A stretch of 64,000 nt of DNA from Brevipalpus yothersi (Eukaryota; Arthropoda; Arachnida; Trombidiformes; Tenuipalpidae), in contig QZCP01000434.1 in assembly GCA_003956705.1 (NCBI GenBank), positions 190,484 to 254,483 of the forward strand. The letters run 5' to 3'. The notes under the pieces were generated by a model, which had not been told where the DNA came from, did no database searches, and worked only from the letters and a program-made list of their open reading frames with translations. The translations under genes were made by a program, and so were the position numbers. Shown here piece by piece: positions 53,114-63,481 of this stretch (its first letter is position 1; every line of letters begins with the position of its first letter).

Positions 53114-54799
53114 TTCCATCTCCATTCGAAGAGACGAGCTTCATACCTTATACCTTAAACATCACCAGAATTAACCAAACGTTCATGGTTTGGCAGTTTG
53201 ATGGGCAATGAGAGAGATGAAACTCATGTTCTTTTGGTTCGTGACAAACCTTTAAGTGCTGTTAAAGCGGATCTCATCCACGCATTCTTGTCGGTAAGAA
53301 AACTATGATCACGGCATATAAGTATAAGGTCTATTCTTTCCTCTCTCTCTCTCCTCTTCTCCTCACATCTCACCCACTGAATTTGATATATTCACCATCC
53401 CAAGGATGTCACTCAATATTGTAACAATAAATTATCTTCAGCATCCTTCTCACTCACTCTCACTCGAAATTTCATTTTTTCTTCATTCATCTTCTCTCAC
53501 TCTCTCATCTGATTTAACTACTCTCTCTCCTCTCTCAGATCTCCGATCTAAGTCATTCGGTTTTATCGCCTACATCTTTTCAAGTTGAATATAAGAGGCC
53601 TGGTAATACGGCCATGTTTCAGCGTAATGTTCGATTCCATGTTAATATAACTCCTGCTGGTGGGCCGCATATTGATGGTAAAAAGAGTAACACAAATTGT
53701 AAAGAGAATCATGAAATTGAGAAGCCTCTTATATACGCGATAACTTTTACCCTATTATCGGGTGAGTTTGAAAAACAATTGAAAAGAAGAATGAGAAGAA
53801 GAAGAGAAGTTATATAATATTGTTAATTCGATAAGGTCTCTCTCTCACTCTCTCTCTCTCAGCCTCCTCTTCTTTTTTTACGGTGTTATTACTTTTAGTT
53901 ATCAGCTTTAAAGCTTTTGAATTGATCTTCTCTTCTGACTTCATTCATTTGCATAGTATTTTATTCTCCTCCTTCTTCTCACCTCACCTTCCTCTTGCTC
54001 CTCTCTCTCTCTCTCTCTCTTCTTTATCCATCTAATCATTTGAGTATATATTCATAGGTCCTATTCGTCGATTCAAGAGGATTTGTGATCGCTTACAAGT
54101 GCATATGCTCGGACGCCGAGGTACTGGCGGTGTTCAGTTATCACCTCGTACTGATCGAAAACTTTCTCGAGATCTTAGTGATTCATCATCTTGTGGATCA
54201 ACAAGCCATTCACCCATAGGAACTCGAATTCATATTGCCGAAGACACTATCAGTCTGGCAGCATTCAAATTCCAGCCTATCATCGAAGGGTGTACCGTTG
54301 TCACGATGGAAATCAGATCAAGATGCGGCGACAGACATTTTTGATAAGCAACAAATAACTCAAATACTTGTCAATGTCAATGCTAATAGTTTTATCCATC
54401 GAAATGGTGAAGGAAAAGGTAAAAATCGAGATCAAGCATTCTCAATGTAATCTATCTCATCTTAACTCAGGAAACCTCTTTTTTTAATCGTAACTTTTTT
54501 TCCTTGTTTCTTTTATTACTTTTTTGGTGATTTTTGGCCCAAAATTTCTTCCCCAATCAAGAGTTAATTATTCCACCAATTTTAATCATGATCTGATCTT
54601 GAATCCTCTTTTTTTTCTTCCCATTTTTCTACTTACTAATAGCAATTTGAGCATAAATTTGGGAACAAACGGCAACAGTAACAATAATAACTATGTCGTG
54701 GAATCAAGCTCAAATGCTCTGATCAATCCAGCTTACAGTCGTGATCGAATTGTGGTTCCAATAGGACGACGAATGAGCTCAGATCCCAAAAGCCGATAG
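53114..54799 (+). pseudogene. 5'-truncated C-terminal part of a BRSK/SAD-type serine/threonine kinase gene
   Basis: Three spliced pieces match the C-terminal region of BRSK1/2 (SAD kinases; neuronal polarity and synapse kinases). Exon a (53114-53293): VPSPFEE, then SPELTKRSWFG, DKPLSAVKADLIHAFLS. Exon b (53539-53761): SDLSHSVLSPTSF, then ITFTLLSG. Exon c (from 54058): IRRFKRICDRLQ. Splice signals are good (GTAAGA/CTCTCAG, GTGAGT/TTCATAG) and the a/b/c junctions keep phase. Exon a needs a +1 frame change near 53160 between its two matching parts. Exon c stops at 54344 in one frame while another stays open to 54418, and a plausible last exon (54643-54799, ending RRMSSDPKSR) fits neither simply. 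The kinase domain is absent upstream. It is therefore a detached or decayed copy rather than a retrocopy, since introns remain. An active gene with distant 5' exons and a sequencing error is possible. Confidence 0.75.
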
Positions 54800-55715
54800 T
54801 GTATGATATTTTTTTTGTTCCATGCAGCGAGGAGATAAAAAAGCGAAAAAATATCAATTTTTCCAGGCAACGTGATCACCTTTTCCATGAACATTGGTTT
54901 TCCAAAATTAAGCCAAACTTATTGACGATTGATTTCAAATCGATCAGCAATCTTTATCTCGCTCTTGCTGTCGAGCATTATTATTGATGATTTCAAATCA
55001 TTTGTTCAATCTTATGATGAGAAAACACTTGATAATAATGGTGAGATTAGTGATGATTGCTGTGATTGCCTAAAAAAGGAAAAGATTCATGGTCCTTGCT
55101 TATCTCCATCTTTTGTCTTTTCTATTTCTCCCAAAAACAAACTAAACTCATATTTAACTTGAAAATAATTATGCTATCCATAAGTTTGCTCATTTTTTCA
55201 AAGGTTCCCATCTCCTAAATGACCAAAAATTGTGAGATACATTCAATTGAGAAATCTGACAGAGAGAGAATAAGAAAGAAAGAAAGACAAAAAGCTTCCC
55301 AGCCATGAAAATTCGATCTCTTTCTTTCTCTCTCTCTCTCTCTCTCTCTCTCCCAACTCCTTAGAATCTCCAACAAAATATTTAGTCGATAATTATTATT
55401 ATTCGAGTGTAACTATTTGGAAAATTGACTGTTTTAACTCAGGACTTCAACAAGTTACATTTTGACAAATGATGATAGAAAAGGTCATTTCTTGATCAAA
55501 AAAATGCATTACAGCTTACGAGTATGATTGGAATGCATGATTCCTACTTGAAACCAATATTAAATTAAATGAATTCATCTGATTAATAGAAATTCAAATC
55601 ATTATAGCCTTTCTGGCTCCATTTTTTAGCTGAAGGGCATCGTTTCACTGATTTTATTCTATACCGGTACTGAAAGATTCACTGACCATTATGCTGATGC
55701 TAGTTGCTCTTTGAC
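54800..55715. other. Non-coding region downstream of the BRSK-like fragment
   Basis: AT-rich DNA with a CT tract at about 55321-55352 and no supported gene. It may include the original 3' UTR of the kinase copy. Confidence 0.5.
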
Positions 55716-55797
55716 GGTGGAAGCTAAAAATCCTCCAGCTCCTAGCCAATCACAACCCTTGCTATTGTATACCTCGAGAGCGGGCAAAAGAGAAAAC
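55716..55797 (+). repeat. 82-bp direct repeat, copy 1, with CCAAT box
   Basis: Matches 57219-57300 over all 82 positions with about five substitutions and no gaps; similarity stops sharply at both edges. It contains CTAGCCAATCAC, which resembles an NF-Y site, and CTCGAGAGCGGGC. It lies 99 nt before the ATG at 55896. It could be a transposon end or a shared promoter (inference). Confidence 0.85.
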
Positions 55798-55895
55798 CTG
55801 AAGCCGAGTGAAAACAGCGTGTACTGTGGTCACCACCATTGTCTCAGTTGATATTTGTTACTTATTTTTAATTGTTTTCTCTAATTGTTCCATTA

Positions 55896-56659
55896 ATGAG
55901 CCGAAGAGAAGAGTTACTTTGTGAGCTTCGTGAGCGTAACCGTCGCGAACATGAGGAGCGGCTAGGGTGATCCAGAATATCAGGCTTATTTAAAAAGTAT
56001 TGGGTCGCCGGACTACTCACCCGGAACCTTCAATTGGAACGGTAAGTCTGCTACTATTTTTATACAATCAAGTCTGACACTGCTCTTTTTCTCCTCCTCA
56101 AGATATCCCCATCATTCCAAAAACACCTGATGAGTTGGCCATCCGTTGGACACGGCAGTACAAATACGTCTTCAAACTGTACACTCCCAGAGAGGTTAAA
56201 GAGGTGGTAAAGATCATTGACAACATGAAAGATACTCTGGCTCCAGTGGTCGTATTTCCAGCTGCTGGTCAACCAACCACTGGACTCGGATCTGTCCACG
56301 ATCTACTTCTTCGTGTTCCTCGCCACTGCATGTTGTTGTCAGCTTACTATTGTGTGTCCAAATTCATGAGGGGTATTGATTTGTTTCTCAGGCAATGCCT
56401 GGCCTGTGGCCAGTTTCTATCCATACATCTCATACGTATCGAGGATCGTTTATCACAGCATTGGAGGGAAGAATCTTGTATTGTGGTTTGTATGAGTGAT
56501 GAAAAGGGACGTGTTTCCATCGAAGACAGCATTCGCCCAGCCTTCACCCAACGCGAGCCTCGTCCTGTGCCCGATATAACACAATTCATGCTCATACCAC
56601 CACCATCACAGCCATCTTCCCTCAGTTCTGGTGAATCAGTAGTGATGGGTGATGATTGA
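55896..56659 (+). pseudogene. Unrecognised two-exon gene with one frameshift in exon 1
   Basis: ATG at 55896 opens a charged helix-like start (MSRREELLCELRERNRREHE). That frame ends at TGA 55968-55970, but the next frame reads straight on from the GGG at 55965-55967 as GDPEYQAYLKSIGSPDYSPG, so one extra G explains the break. A 61-bp intron (56042-56102, GTAAGT...CAAG) joins in phase to exon 2, which encodes about 184 further residues including IPIIPKTPDELAIRWTRQ, YVFKLYTPREVKEVVKIIDN and a proline/serine-rich end (IPPPSQPSSLSSG), stop at 56657. I recognise no family. Splicing, a poly(A) signal and the shared 82-bp upstream sequence suggest a transcribed gene, perhaps carried by a mobile element. 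The G-run indel could be a sequencing error, in which case the gene is intact. Confidence 0.6.
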
Positions 56660-56703
56660 AAGTACTCTTCTGTGTATTCTATCACTGTAATCTTTATTCT
56701 TGT

Positions 56704-56709
56704 AATAAA
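56704..56709 (+). terminator. Poly(A) signal AATAAA
   Basis: Canonical hexamer 45 nt after the stop of the unrecognised gene, with T-rich sequence following (AAGTTTTTCG). Confidence 0.6.
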
Positions 56710-57030
56710 GTTTTTCGATAAGAGCGTGATATTTTGGTTTACGTTTCATACGGAATGCAATAGCAAGCAATACAAGTGTTGGTTCGGGGAGAGAGTCAGT
56801 CATCAAGGAAAATCTCGGGTTTGTACAGAGCAAGCTTTCGGCTATCCATCTGCTTCAATCTGCCTGTAATAGACTTAACCATCATTTATTTAACTGGTTG
56901 CCTATCCGATGTCTAGTGTCATGATGATTGTTATTAAATGTTCCACGTGATAGTGAAGGTGTTGTTGCCTGTGTATGTTTGTGTATGTCTCTGGTTTCAG
57001 TGTGTACACTAATCCAAATAATCTTTGAAA

Positions 57031-57174
57031 ATGCCGGAAAAGATTGAAATTCCTCTTCGAGATAGTCCAGATGAGGTGATAGAACTTGATTGTGACAATT
57101 TACCGGAAGGAACTGAAGTGCTTGGCATCTTGAGACAAGAGCAGCCACCACTCAATTTATGGATTGCTTTGGCA
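57031..57174 (+). CDS. Ctr9: First coding exon of CTR9 (Paf1 complex subunit)
   Basis: Forty-eight codons from ATG 57031 to donor GCA|GTAAGT (57175), phase 0. The residues IEIPLRD, DEVIELD, LPEGTEV and WIALA, with the same spacing, match the conserved N-terminus of animal CTR9, a TPR scaffold of the Paf1 transcription-elongation complex in the nucleus. No second exon (the following EYYKQ-like TPR sequence) is recognised before the window ends. Either intron 1 is over 6.8 kb long and holds the MULE and other elements, or this is an orphan 5' fragment. The exon shows no damage, which favours a live gene whose first intron was invaded. Confidence 0.85.
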
Positions 57175-57218
57175 GTAAGTTGCATTGAAAACAAACGCAT
57201 TCATTGCCTAATGTTTTT

Positions 57219-57300
57219 GGTGGAAGCTAAAAATCCTCCAGCTCCTAGCCAATCACAGGCCTTCCTATTGTAAACCTCGAGAGCGGGCGAAAGAGAAAAC
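57219..57300 (+). repeat. 82-bp direct repeat, copy 2, with CCAAT box
   Basis: Second copy of the element at 55716, same orientation, 44 nt inside the presumed CTR9 intron 1 and 31 nt before the ATG (57332) of the MULE transposase gene. The CCAAT core (CTAGCCAATCAC) is unchanged between copies; the differences fall mostly 3' of it. Confidence 0.85.
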
Positions 57301-57619
57301 ATGCTTTCCAGGTGTTTGAAATTCGAGTGAGATGAGTTCTATTATTCATACCTGTGACCAGTGTGCTAGAACCTTTTCTGAAAAGGCCAAATTAGTGCGC
57401 CACTGCCAACAGTTCCATGGACTAGTCAAGCTCCCTAAGCTTACCTTGTGTGCTCTTTGTTCACATGAAGTTGATTCGAAAACTTTCGAGGCCCATTGTG
57501 AAAGTAATCATTCATTGAAGATATATCATCAAAGAATAACTTTGACCAACGAAAAAGGTAAGTATTATGAACTGAGTTTCAATCAAAAAACTTGCTCCGA
57601 TAAATATCACTCAATTCAG

Positions 57620-57659
57620 TCGGATGAGGTCGGATGAGGTCGGATGAGGTCGGATGAGG
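57620..57659 (+). repeat. Tandem 10-bp repeat TCGGATGAGG (four units)
   Basis: Four exact units inside the first intron of the MULE gene. The same core recurs as GGATGAGGATGGATGAGG-like pieces at about 58487, 58593 and 58667 in the next intron and at 59311 after the last donor. Confidence 0.9.
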
Positions 57660-58452
57660 TTCTCATTTCTCATTCTCTTTCTTTGTTTTCTCTCTCTTCT
57701 CTTAGATTTTGATGGCTGGAAGGTAACAGTTGAAAATGATATTTGTGCATACTTTGTGAATGATCAGGGGAAAATATTCAGTGAGAATGGTTACACTTAA
57801 ATCTTCACATGTAATCGATCAGGACAATCCAAAACTCAAGGGAGAGGTCAGCGTGAGCTGAGGAGAAAAGGAACGAGGAAGACTGGGGTATTCTGTCCAG
57901 CTAGAATCAGAATATCTGTCAATCAAAAAGGAATTCATGAAGTTGATTTTGCTCCACTCACATTGGTCGCCAAAATGATTCAATCCATCTCAATATTCCA
58001 AAAGATGAGAGGGAAGATTTGAGAAGAAAACTAAATCAAGGGATGAGTCGGGTTTGCATACTCAAAGACATTTCGAACATGACTGAAAATTTGGATGAAT
58101 CAGAACTGAAACCTATCAACTTGGTCCCTGATAAAGATTTAAGCAATATTTGTCAAAAATATGCGATCAACAATGTCAACAGGGATGATAGCAATGATTT
58201 ACTCAGTGTGAAATCATGGGTGGCCACCAAGCTGGGTGAGAGCCCATCAATTATTCTTCACTACAAAAATCAGCATCAGAAAGATCCAAATAATATTCTG
58301 AAAGATGATGATTTCATGCTAGCTATCATGACACCAAACCAAGAAAAGATGCTACAAAAATTTGGGAAAGAATGTTTGACAATTAATGCAACTCATGGAA
58401 CTAATAATTATGACTTTCAGCTCACTACTTTGATGGTACTCGATGAAGAAGG

Positions 58453-58519
58453 GTGAGTTACATTCTAACCAATCTAACCAATAAACTCGGATGAGGATGG
58501 ATGAGGTAGAAATCCATCC

Positions 58520-58561
<42 letters not shown>

Positions 58562-58740
58562 CTATCTTACTTACCCTCTCCACTCAGTTTAGTCGGATGA
58601 GGATGGATGAGTTGGAGATTTTTCTCTCTTTTTCCAATTTCTTTCACTCTCTTTACTTGATAAAATTGGATGAGGATGGATGAGGCTGGATAAAGTTTTT
58701 CATCTATTTTCTCTCTTTTGAAATTTTTCTTACTATTCAG
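58453..58740 (+). other. Intron of the MULE gene built of repeats
   Basis: 288 bp, GTGAGT...ATTCAG. It is almost entirely three GGATGAGGATGGATGAG pieces, each followed by a CT-rich tract, plus a (CT)n(ATCT)n microsatellite at 58517-58567. Confidence 0.8.
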
Positions 58741-59214
58741 GCATGGCTACCCCGTAGCCTTTTGTTATTCGAATCACACTGATTGTGAGACAATTAGGAT
58801 ATTCTTCTCAAAGATAAAAGATCGGGCAGAAGATTTTCCCACCAGAATTTTTATGAGTGATGATGCAGCCTCATTTTACAACGCATTCAAATCTGTTGCT
58901 GGAGGAGCTGAGCACCGTCTCTTATGCTCTCAGCATGTGAAAAATTCCTGGAACAAGAACTGGGCCAAGATCCATGACCCAAGTTTACGAGAAAAAATCA
59001 AAGAGAAAATTTCATCAATCTATGACGAACTTAATCCAGCTGCTTTCGAGCTACAACTAGATTCATTCATAGAAGAACTCACTAGCAGAGAGGAATCCAA
59101 AGAATTTGCTGATCATTCCATTCGTTTTCACTCTGGACGACGAGAAGAATGGGCACCTTGTTACCGTAGGAGACTTCATATCAATACGAATATGCATTTG
59201 GAAAACATGCACAG

Positions 59215-59247
59215 GTGATTATCAGAAGTTTCAGATATTTCATCGTT

Positions 59248-59280
<33 letters not shown>

Positions 59281-59530
59281 GTCTTCTTTCACCATCTTCA
59301 CTTGATAAAGTCGGATGAGGATGGATGAAGTGGAAATCTCTCTCTCTCTCTCTTTCTCTATCTCTTCCTCCTCTCTCTCTTTCACTCTCCAGAGCTATGT
59401 AATATAAGTCCACACTGATGTGAGGGTTTTAATCTACTCGGTCATATTCTGATGGATTCACGGGATGAAATTTTCTTAATAGAGGAATGATTTTTTTCAT
59501 TTGTCAAAATGATGATGATGACTGAATGAA
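59215..59530 (+). other. Repeat-rich end of the MULE gene
   Basis: Donor CAG|GTGATT at 59215, CT tracts, a further GGATGAGGATGGATGAAG piece (59311-59330), and a possible acceptor CTCCAG near 59391. The following codons stop almost at once (TAA within five codons), so the transposase C-terminus looks lost or too decayed to read. Confidence 0.5.
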
Positions 59531-60619
59531 TCAATCTTTGTGCTTCTTAATGAGATTGTGAATCCAATTCTGAATTTTATATTCTATCGGAGGAGTTTCG
59601 ATTTCTTCAAGATTCACCGCGAAATTGGGTAGAAGAGAGAAGGCCATCTTTTCCCATTTTTTCGGTTCTCCTTCATCAGGAGAGTATCCAATATATTCGA
59701 ATAGCTGAGACTGGAGATTGGATATCTCTGTCAATTTCACTTTGTCTTCTTGTAGAGGAAGATTCCCCTTATCATTGCGCTTCTTGTTGACATATCTCGC
59801 GCATGCATTGAACATATGCATCATGTTAACATGTCCCTTGTTATAGAAATTGGAGAAATCAACGTAGTCCAACATGGCTTTGATGGAGAAGCGAAGACGT
59901 TCAATCACTATGGTTGGAATGGCTATCTTGGATATACCCTCAGGTTTGTGGCGTCTGAGAACGGGACATCCTTTTCTACAAAGTCTTTCCAACTTAACAC
60001 GCTCGTTTTCGAAAGTTGGGAGAGGCTGGAAAACTTTGAGGTTGGCCAAGATATGTTTCATCTCATCAAGACTGAGAATCATACCATTTGATGCATCAAA
60101 TATACGCTCATGGTCTCTGAACTGAGCGATCCAGATACGATTATCATTAGTTCTATCAATAGCTGTGATGAGAGTAACATGTCAAGGTGTATAAGGACTC
60201 AGTTGGAGCTTGAAAACTTGATTCCAGACCAATTTCCGACTTTGGAATTTTGGCTTGGGTTCTTCCTCCACTTCGCCAATGGTTTCCTCAGATCTTTCCA
60301 TAAGCTTCGAGCACGGTTCCATTGATTCCTCTTCATCCGAAGCTAAATCGATTTTTGTGTCGACCGAACAACCATCATCACCATCAAGACCACCATGAAC
60401 ACCATGATCCAGAGAATTGTCTGGCAACAATATACCACCTTTCATCACTCCAGGAGTTGAAGATCTCGGTTGATTGAATGTGTCCGATTATATATTAAAT
60501 CTATCATCCATCTCCACACTCTCTTCCACATCGCTATCCAAATCAATCATTTCGTATGATGGTATGTTGAGGTTGGCAATCTCCATATCAAAAGAAGCAG
60601 AATCCAAGAAATTGGACAT
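59531..60619 (-). pseudogene. Unrecognised 362-codon reading frame broken by two in-frame stops
   Basis: From ATG 60619-60617 (MSNFLDSASFDMEIANL) to TGA 59533-59531 the frame is open except for TAA at 60490-60488 and TGA at 60184-60182, with no indels. The N-terminal third is acidic (DSDVEESVEMDD, ASDEEESMEP) and disordered-looking. The central part has NRIWIAQFRDHERIF and NGMILSLDEMKHIL, which faintly recalls the C-terminal domain of coactivator PC4/p15 (weak, by pattern only). The rest is basic and helical (CRKGCPVLRRHKPEG, YVNKKRNDKG). It is convergent with the MULE gene, about 300 bp away. It may be a recently killed gene or a second gene of a mobile element. Short introns covering the stops lack good splice sites. 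Confidence 0.55.
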
Positions 60620-63093
60620 TTTCACAGTTTATCAGGTAAATACGAAGAAAACAGGAAGAAATTCAAAAGCTAATGTTGTTAAACAGCAAGAGAAGTGGCT
60701 TAACTCTCTGGCTGTTTCTCAATTTAAAGTGTATTGGTGACTATAGTGATAAAATCAGTTTGAACCAGTCCCTACTGGTCCAATTTCATCATTTAATAGG
60801 CTTGAAATCCGCAGAAAAATTCATCCATCACAGGATTTTTATAATTCCAGATACGGAAATGCATATATGTTATAGCCATGGGTGACGCATGCTCAGATAT
60901 CCATGGCTATACCATATCTCTCCTACTTCTGCCTCAGTGGAATGTAATCATAATTTATACTCGGACACGAAAGATTTTGAGTAATTAATTGGATCATGAG
61001 GATATGATCCCTGAAATTGTCTTTTTTCTCCAAATTTCTGGTACTCAAAATGTAAGATCCTACCCGCTGGGAAGTCAAACTAGAAAAAATCTGGAACTTT
61101 TCAACATTTCAAAAACTTTCATGAAAAAAGTCAAAGATTCATAAGGAATCAGGAAAAATTTCTCTCATCATTTCTCTTCATCATAAAATCAAGAATCGCA
61201 TGAAATGGCTATTATTTTTTCAACTTCTATCACATGGATGAGCATCAATAAACGAAAAAGTATCAACAATTTTATAGGGGAGAGTGCGTTTAGGATAAAA
61301 TTTGTGAAATTTTTGCTCACAAGTTTAGATTTTCATCAAGTCTCCCCCAACTTGTAGGTTAAACAATTTTCATTTCATATTATTCATTCGAGAGAGTGAT
61401 GGAACATGAATCGGGAAATGTTTGAGAGTGAATTTTTCAGGTTTCAGTTTTTGCGCTTTACAATGGAGAGATTCCCGGAGACTTCAGCTTTTTTCAAGCC
61501 TCCTCTCCATCCAAGTTTTCCGAAAGATTTCTCATTCACTTCGAAGAATGGATTTTCGCTACGTAAAATGCTGAAATCATGACAATAATTAGTTTCATCC
61601 AGGCCCATGGTTTCTTTTTGCTCCTTACTTAGATCATATTCAATTTGACAGCCGATTGAAACCAACTCATGAATAGATCCATTTATATCCAGTTCATCAG
61701 GAATTTTCAAGATGAATCGATCGCAAGCATGGAGTTAAATTGCAAAATTGAAGAAAAATGAAAAAAACTCCAGATTTTTTTCCGAGCGGGTATTGAGCTA
61801 TCTCGAGTAAATTCAAGATTAACTTGAAAATGTAAGGCTCAGCAACAATTTTTCTGAATTTTTTTCTGAAAATTCGAGTACTTGCTGACAAGTGAGTCAT
61901 TGAAGGAAACGTTAGCATTTTCAAAACACAAATAGAGTAGAGAGTTTCATCAAGCGAATACTGAATGCTTTGAATTAAATTTTTCAATTCGATACATCAA
62001 TTGAGAGAAACTTACCTTGCACTATACATTTTTCACAATTATAAAAAAATGCTCAATCAAGAGCATCGAAGCTCGTGGCATCGGATTCCTGAGAAGAATT
62101 GGAATAGTCAATAGAATCGTTGGAATATTCGAAATGATCAGAGGTATTGGAAAAAATGTTGGGAAACGTTGTATCAGTCAAACAGGGTAAAAAATGGACG
62201 CTATGATATTGAGCAATAGGATGGAATTACTTTTCCTACATATTTTGAATTCAGGACAAATAGAGCATTTAAACACCAACTTTTGATTTTTTTTTGTAAA
62301 ATAATCAAAAATAATATTGTCGTTTATTATTGCCAATCAAAACTAATGGATAGAATTCCTCCATGAAAATATCAAGTAATTCCAGAATTCTGAGACTCCG
62401 ATTCAAAAACATCATGAGAATCAATCTTTCTTCAATCAGCTAGTGAATTAAGAGTAGAATATTGAAAAATCGAAATACAACTGGTAGAGTACCATCATCT
62501 CATTGCAATGAAAGACTCTGTTCTTTCGATTGGAATCCTCTCTCTAATCATCAATTGACAAGGCTCGTAATTCAAGATGACAAGAAAATCAAATTCATAA
62601 TTGATGGAAAAAATATCCTGGATGAATAATTTCTCTCTTCCAAGGGTCGAAAACAATATATTACCAATATATTTCCACTCTTCAACCCCATCAGTAATGA
62701 ACATCTCTTAGCTATCCAGTGAAGGAAGAATAATAAAAACTTGCTTAGTCAGAGAGAGAAAGTTTTCAAAAGTTGAATTCTGACTTCTATTCTTAACCGG
62801 AATCAATTTCATCCTGAGAAGCAATATCGAGTTCTCAGAAAATTAGGATAGACATTCTTGAGTATGAATGTCATGAACGAATGTATCTGATGATATTCTT
62901 AGTCTTTTGATGTTGCTGGAGATGATGTCATTTTAGATTCATCATTGATTCAAAGCCTCGCAACTTTATCAACTTTTTCCGCTCATACTCATTTCAATGA
63001 TGCGAATGTGTATGTAAACGAGAGAGAAAGAGAATGAAAAGGTAAAATACATTGGTTAAAGTAATAGTTGATTGCAATCTGATCGTTTACAGA

Positions 63094-63112
63094 GGAGAGA
63101 GAGAGAGAGAGA
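63094..63112. repeat. (GA)n microsatellite
   Basis: About 19 nt of GA repeats (one irregular unit at its left end). Confidence 0.9.
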
Positions 63113-63446
63113 ACAAGATTCATGGAACTAGTCAAGGTATATTGATATAATTGTGGAAGCGCTCAATAAAGCACAATTTTTATACTTGATTTTCCTCTTA
63201 TTTTTGCCGCCAAGAGAGATCGTTTCAATTTGAAGCCTCTTTCTTTCTTTAATTGCTTATTTTAGTTAACCAAATACGACCAAAGTAATCACAAGCTATC
63301 ATATAAGCATCCACCTTCTTATACTCTTCATCCTCGTCATTTTCCTCTCTCTCTCGTGCCACTTAGCATTCTGATTGCAAAAAGGTGATTAAAACTATTC
63401 TGCTCATTCAGACCCTGATTAACGCTCACACATTTATATATTTCCG

Positions 63447-63447
<1 letters not shown>

Positions 63448-63477
<30 letters not shown>
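63448..63477. repeat. (CT)n microsatellite
   Basis: About 30 nt of CT repeats; minus-strand reading frames through it give ERERER artefacts. Confidence 0.9.

Positions 63478-63481
<4 letters not shown>

Larger units (their letters stand above)
57332..59214 (+). pseudogene. Degenerate MULE-type transposase gene with zinc-finger N-terminus
   Basis: Exon 1 (57332-57557) encodes a C2H2-like finger (CDQCARTFSEKAKLVRHCQQ) and a second C-x2-C...H pair (LCALCSHEVDSKTFEAHC). Intron 57558-57705 is GTAAGT...CTTAG. Exon 2 (57706-58452) has the CNRSG element, then the start of the MULE domain (ATHGTNNYDFQLTTLMV). Intron 58453-58740 joins perfectly to exon 3 (DEEG|HGYPVAF, RIFMSDDAASFYNAF, LCSQH--NSWNKNW, ending NMHLENMHR). 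Damage: TAA at 57798-57800, a frame change at the T-run 57947-57950, and NAT where the family has DAT, so the first catalytic Asp is lost. After the donor at 59215 no good C-terminal exon (SWIM finger) is found. MULE transposases normally cut and paste Mutator-like elements; this copy is very probably inactive. Confidence 0.85.

Noticed and set aside
52963..53211. ORF with long LSLSLS run
   Set aside because: Created by the (CT)n microsatellite in front of a splice acceptor.
59106..59385. Overlapping + and - ORFs with LSLS or ERER runs
   Set aside because: Products of CT/GA repeats after the transposase exon.
60119..60184. A short intron that would remove the TGA at 60184-60182
   Set aside because: The best candidate would be only about 36 nt with a poor donor (GTCCTT), and it would leave the TAA at 60490-60488 unexplained.
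59816..60740. Plus-strand ORFs opposite the broken minus-strand frame (59816-60125, 60110-60325, 60474-60740)
   Set aside because: They overlap the longer minus-strand frame, which is open for over 1 kb apart from two stops and has a more protein-like composition.
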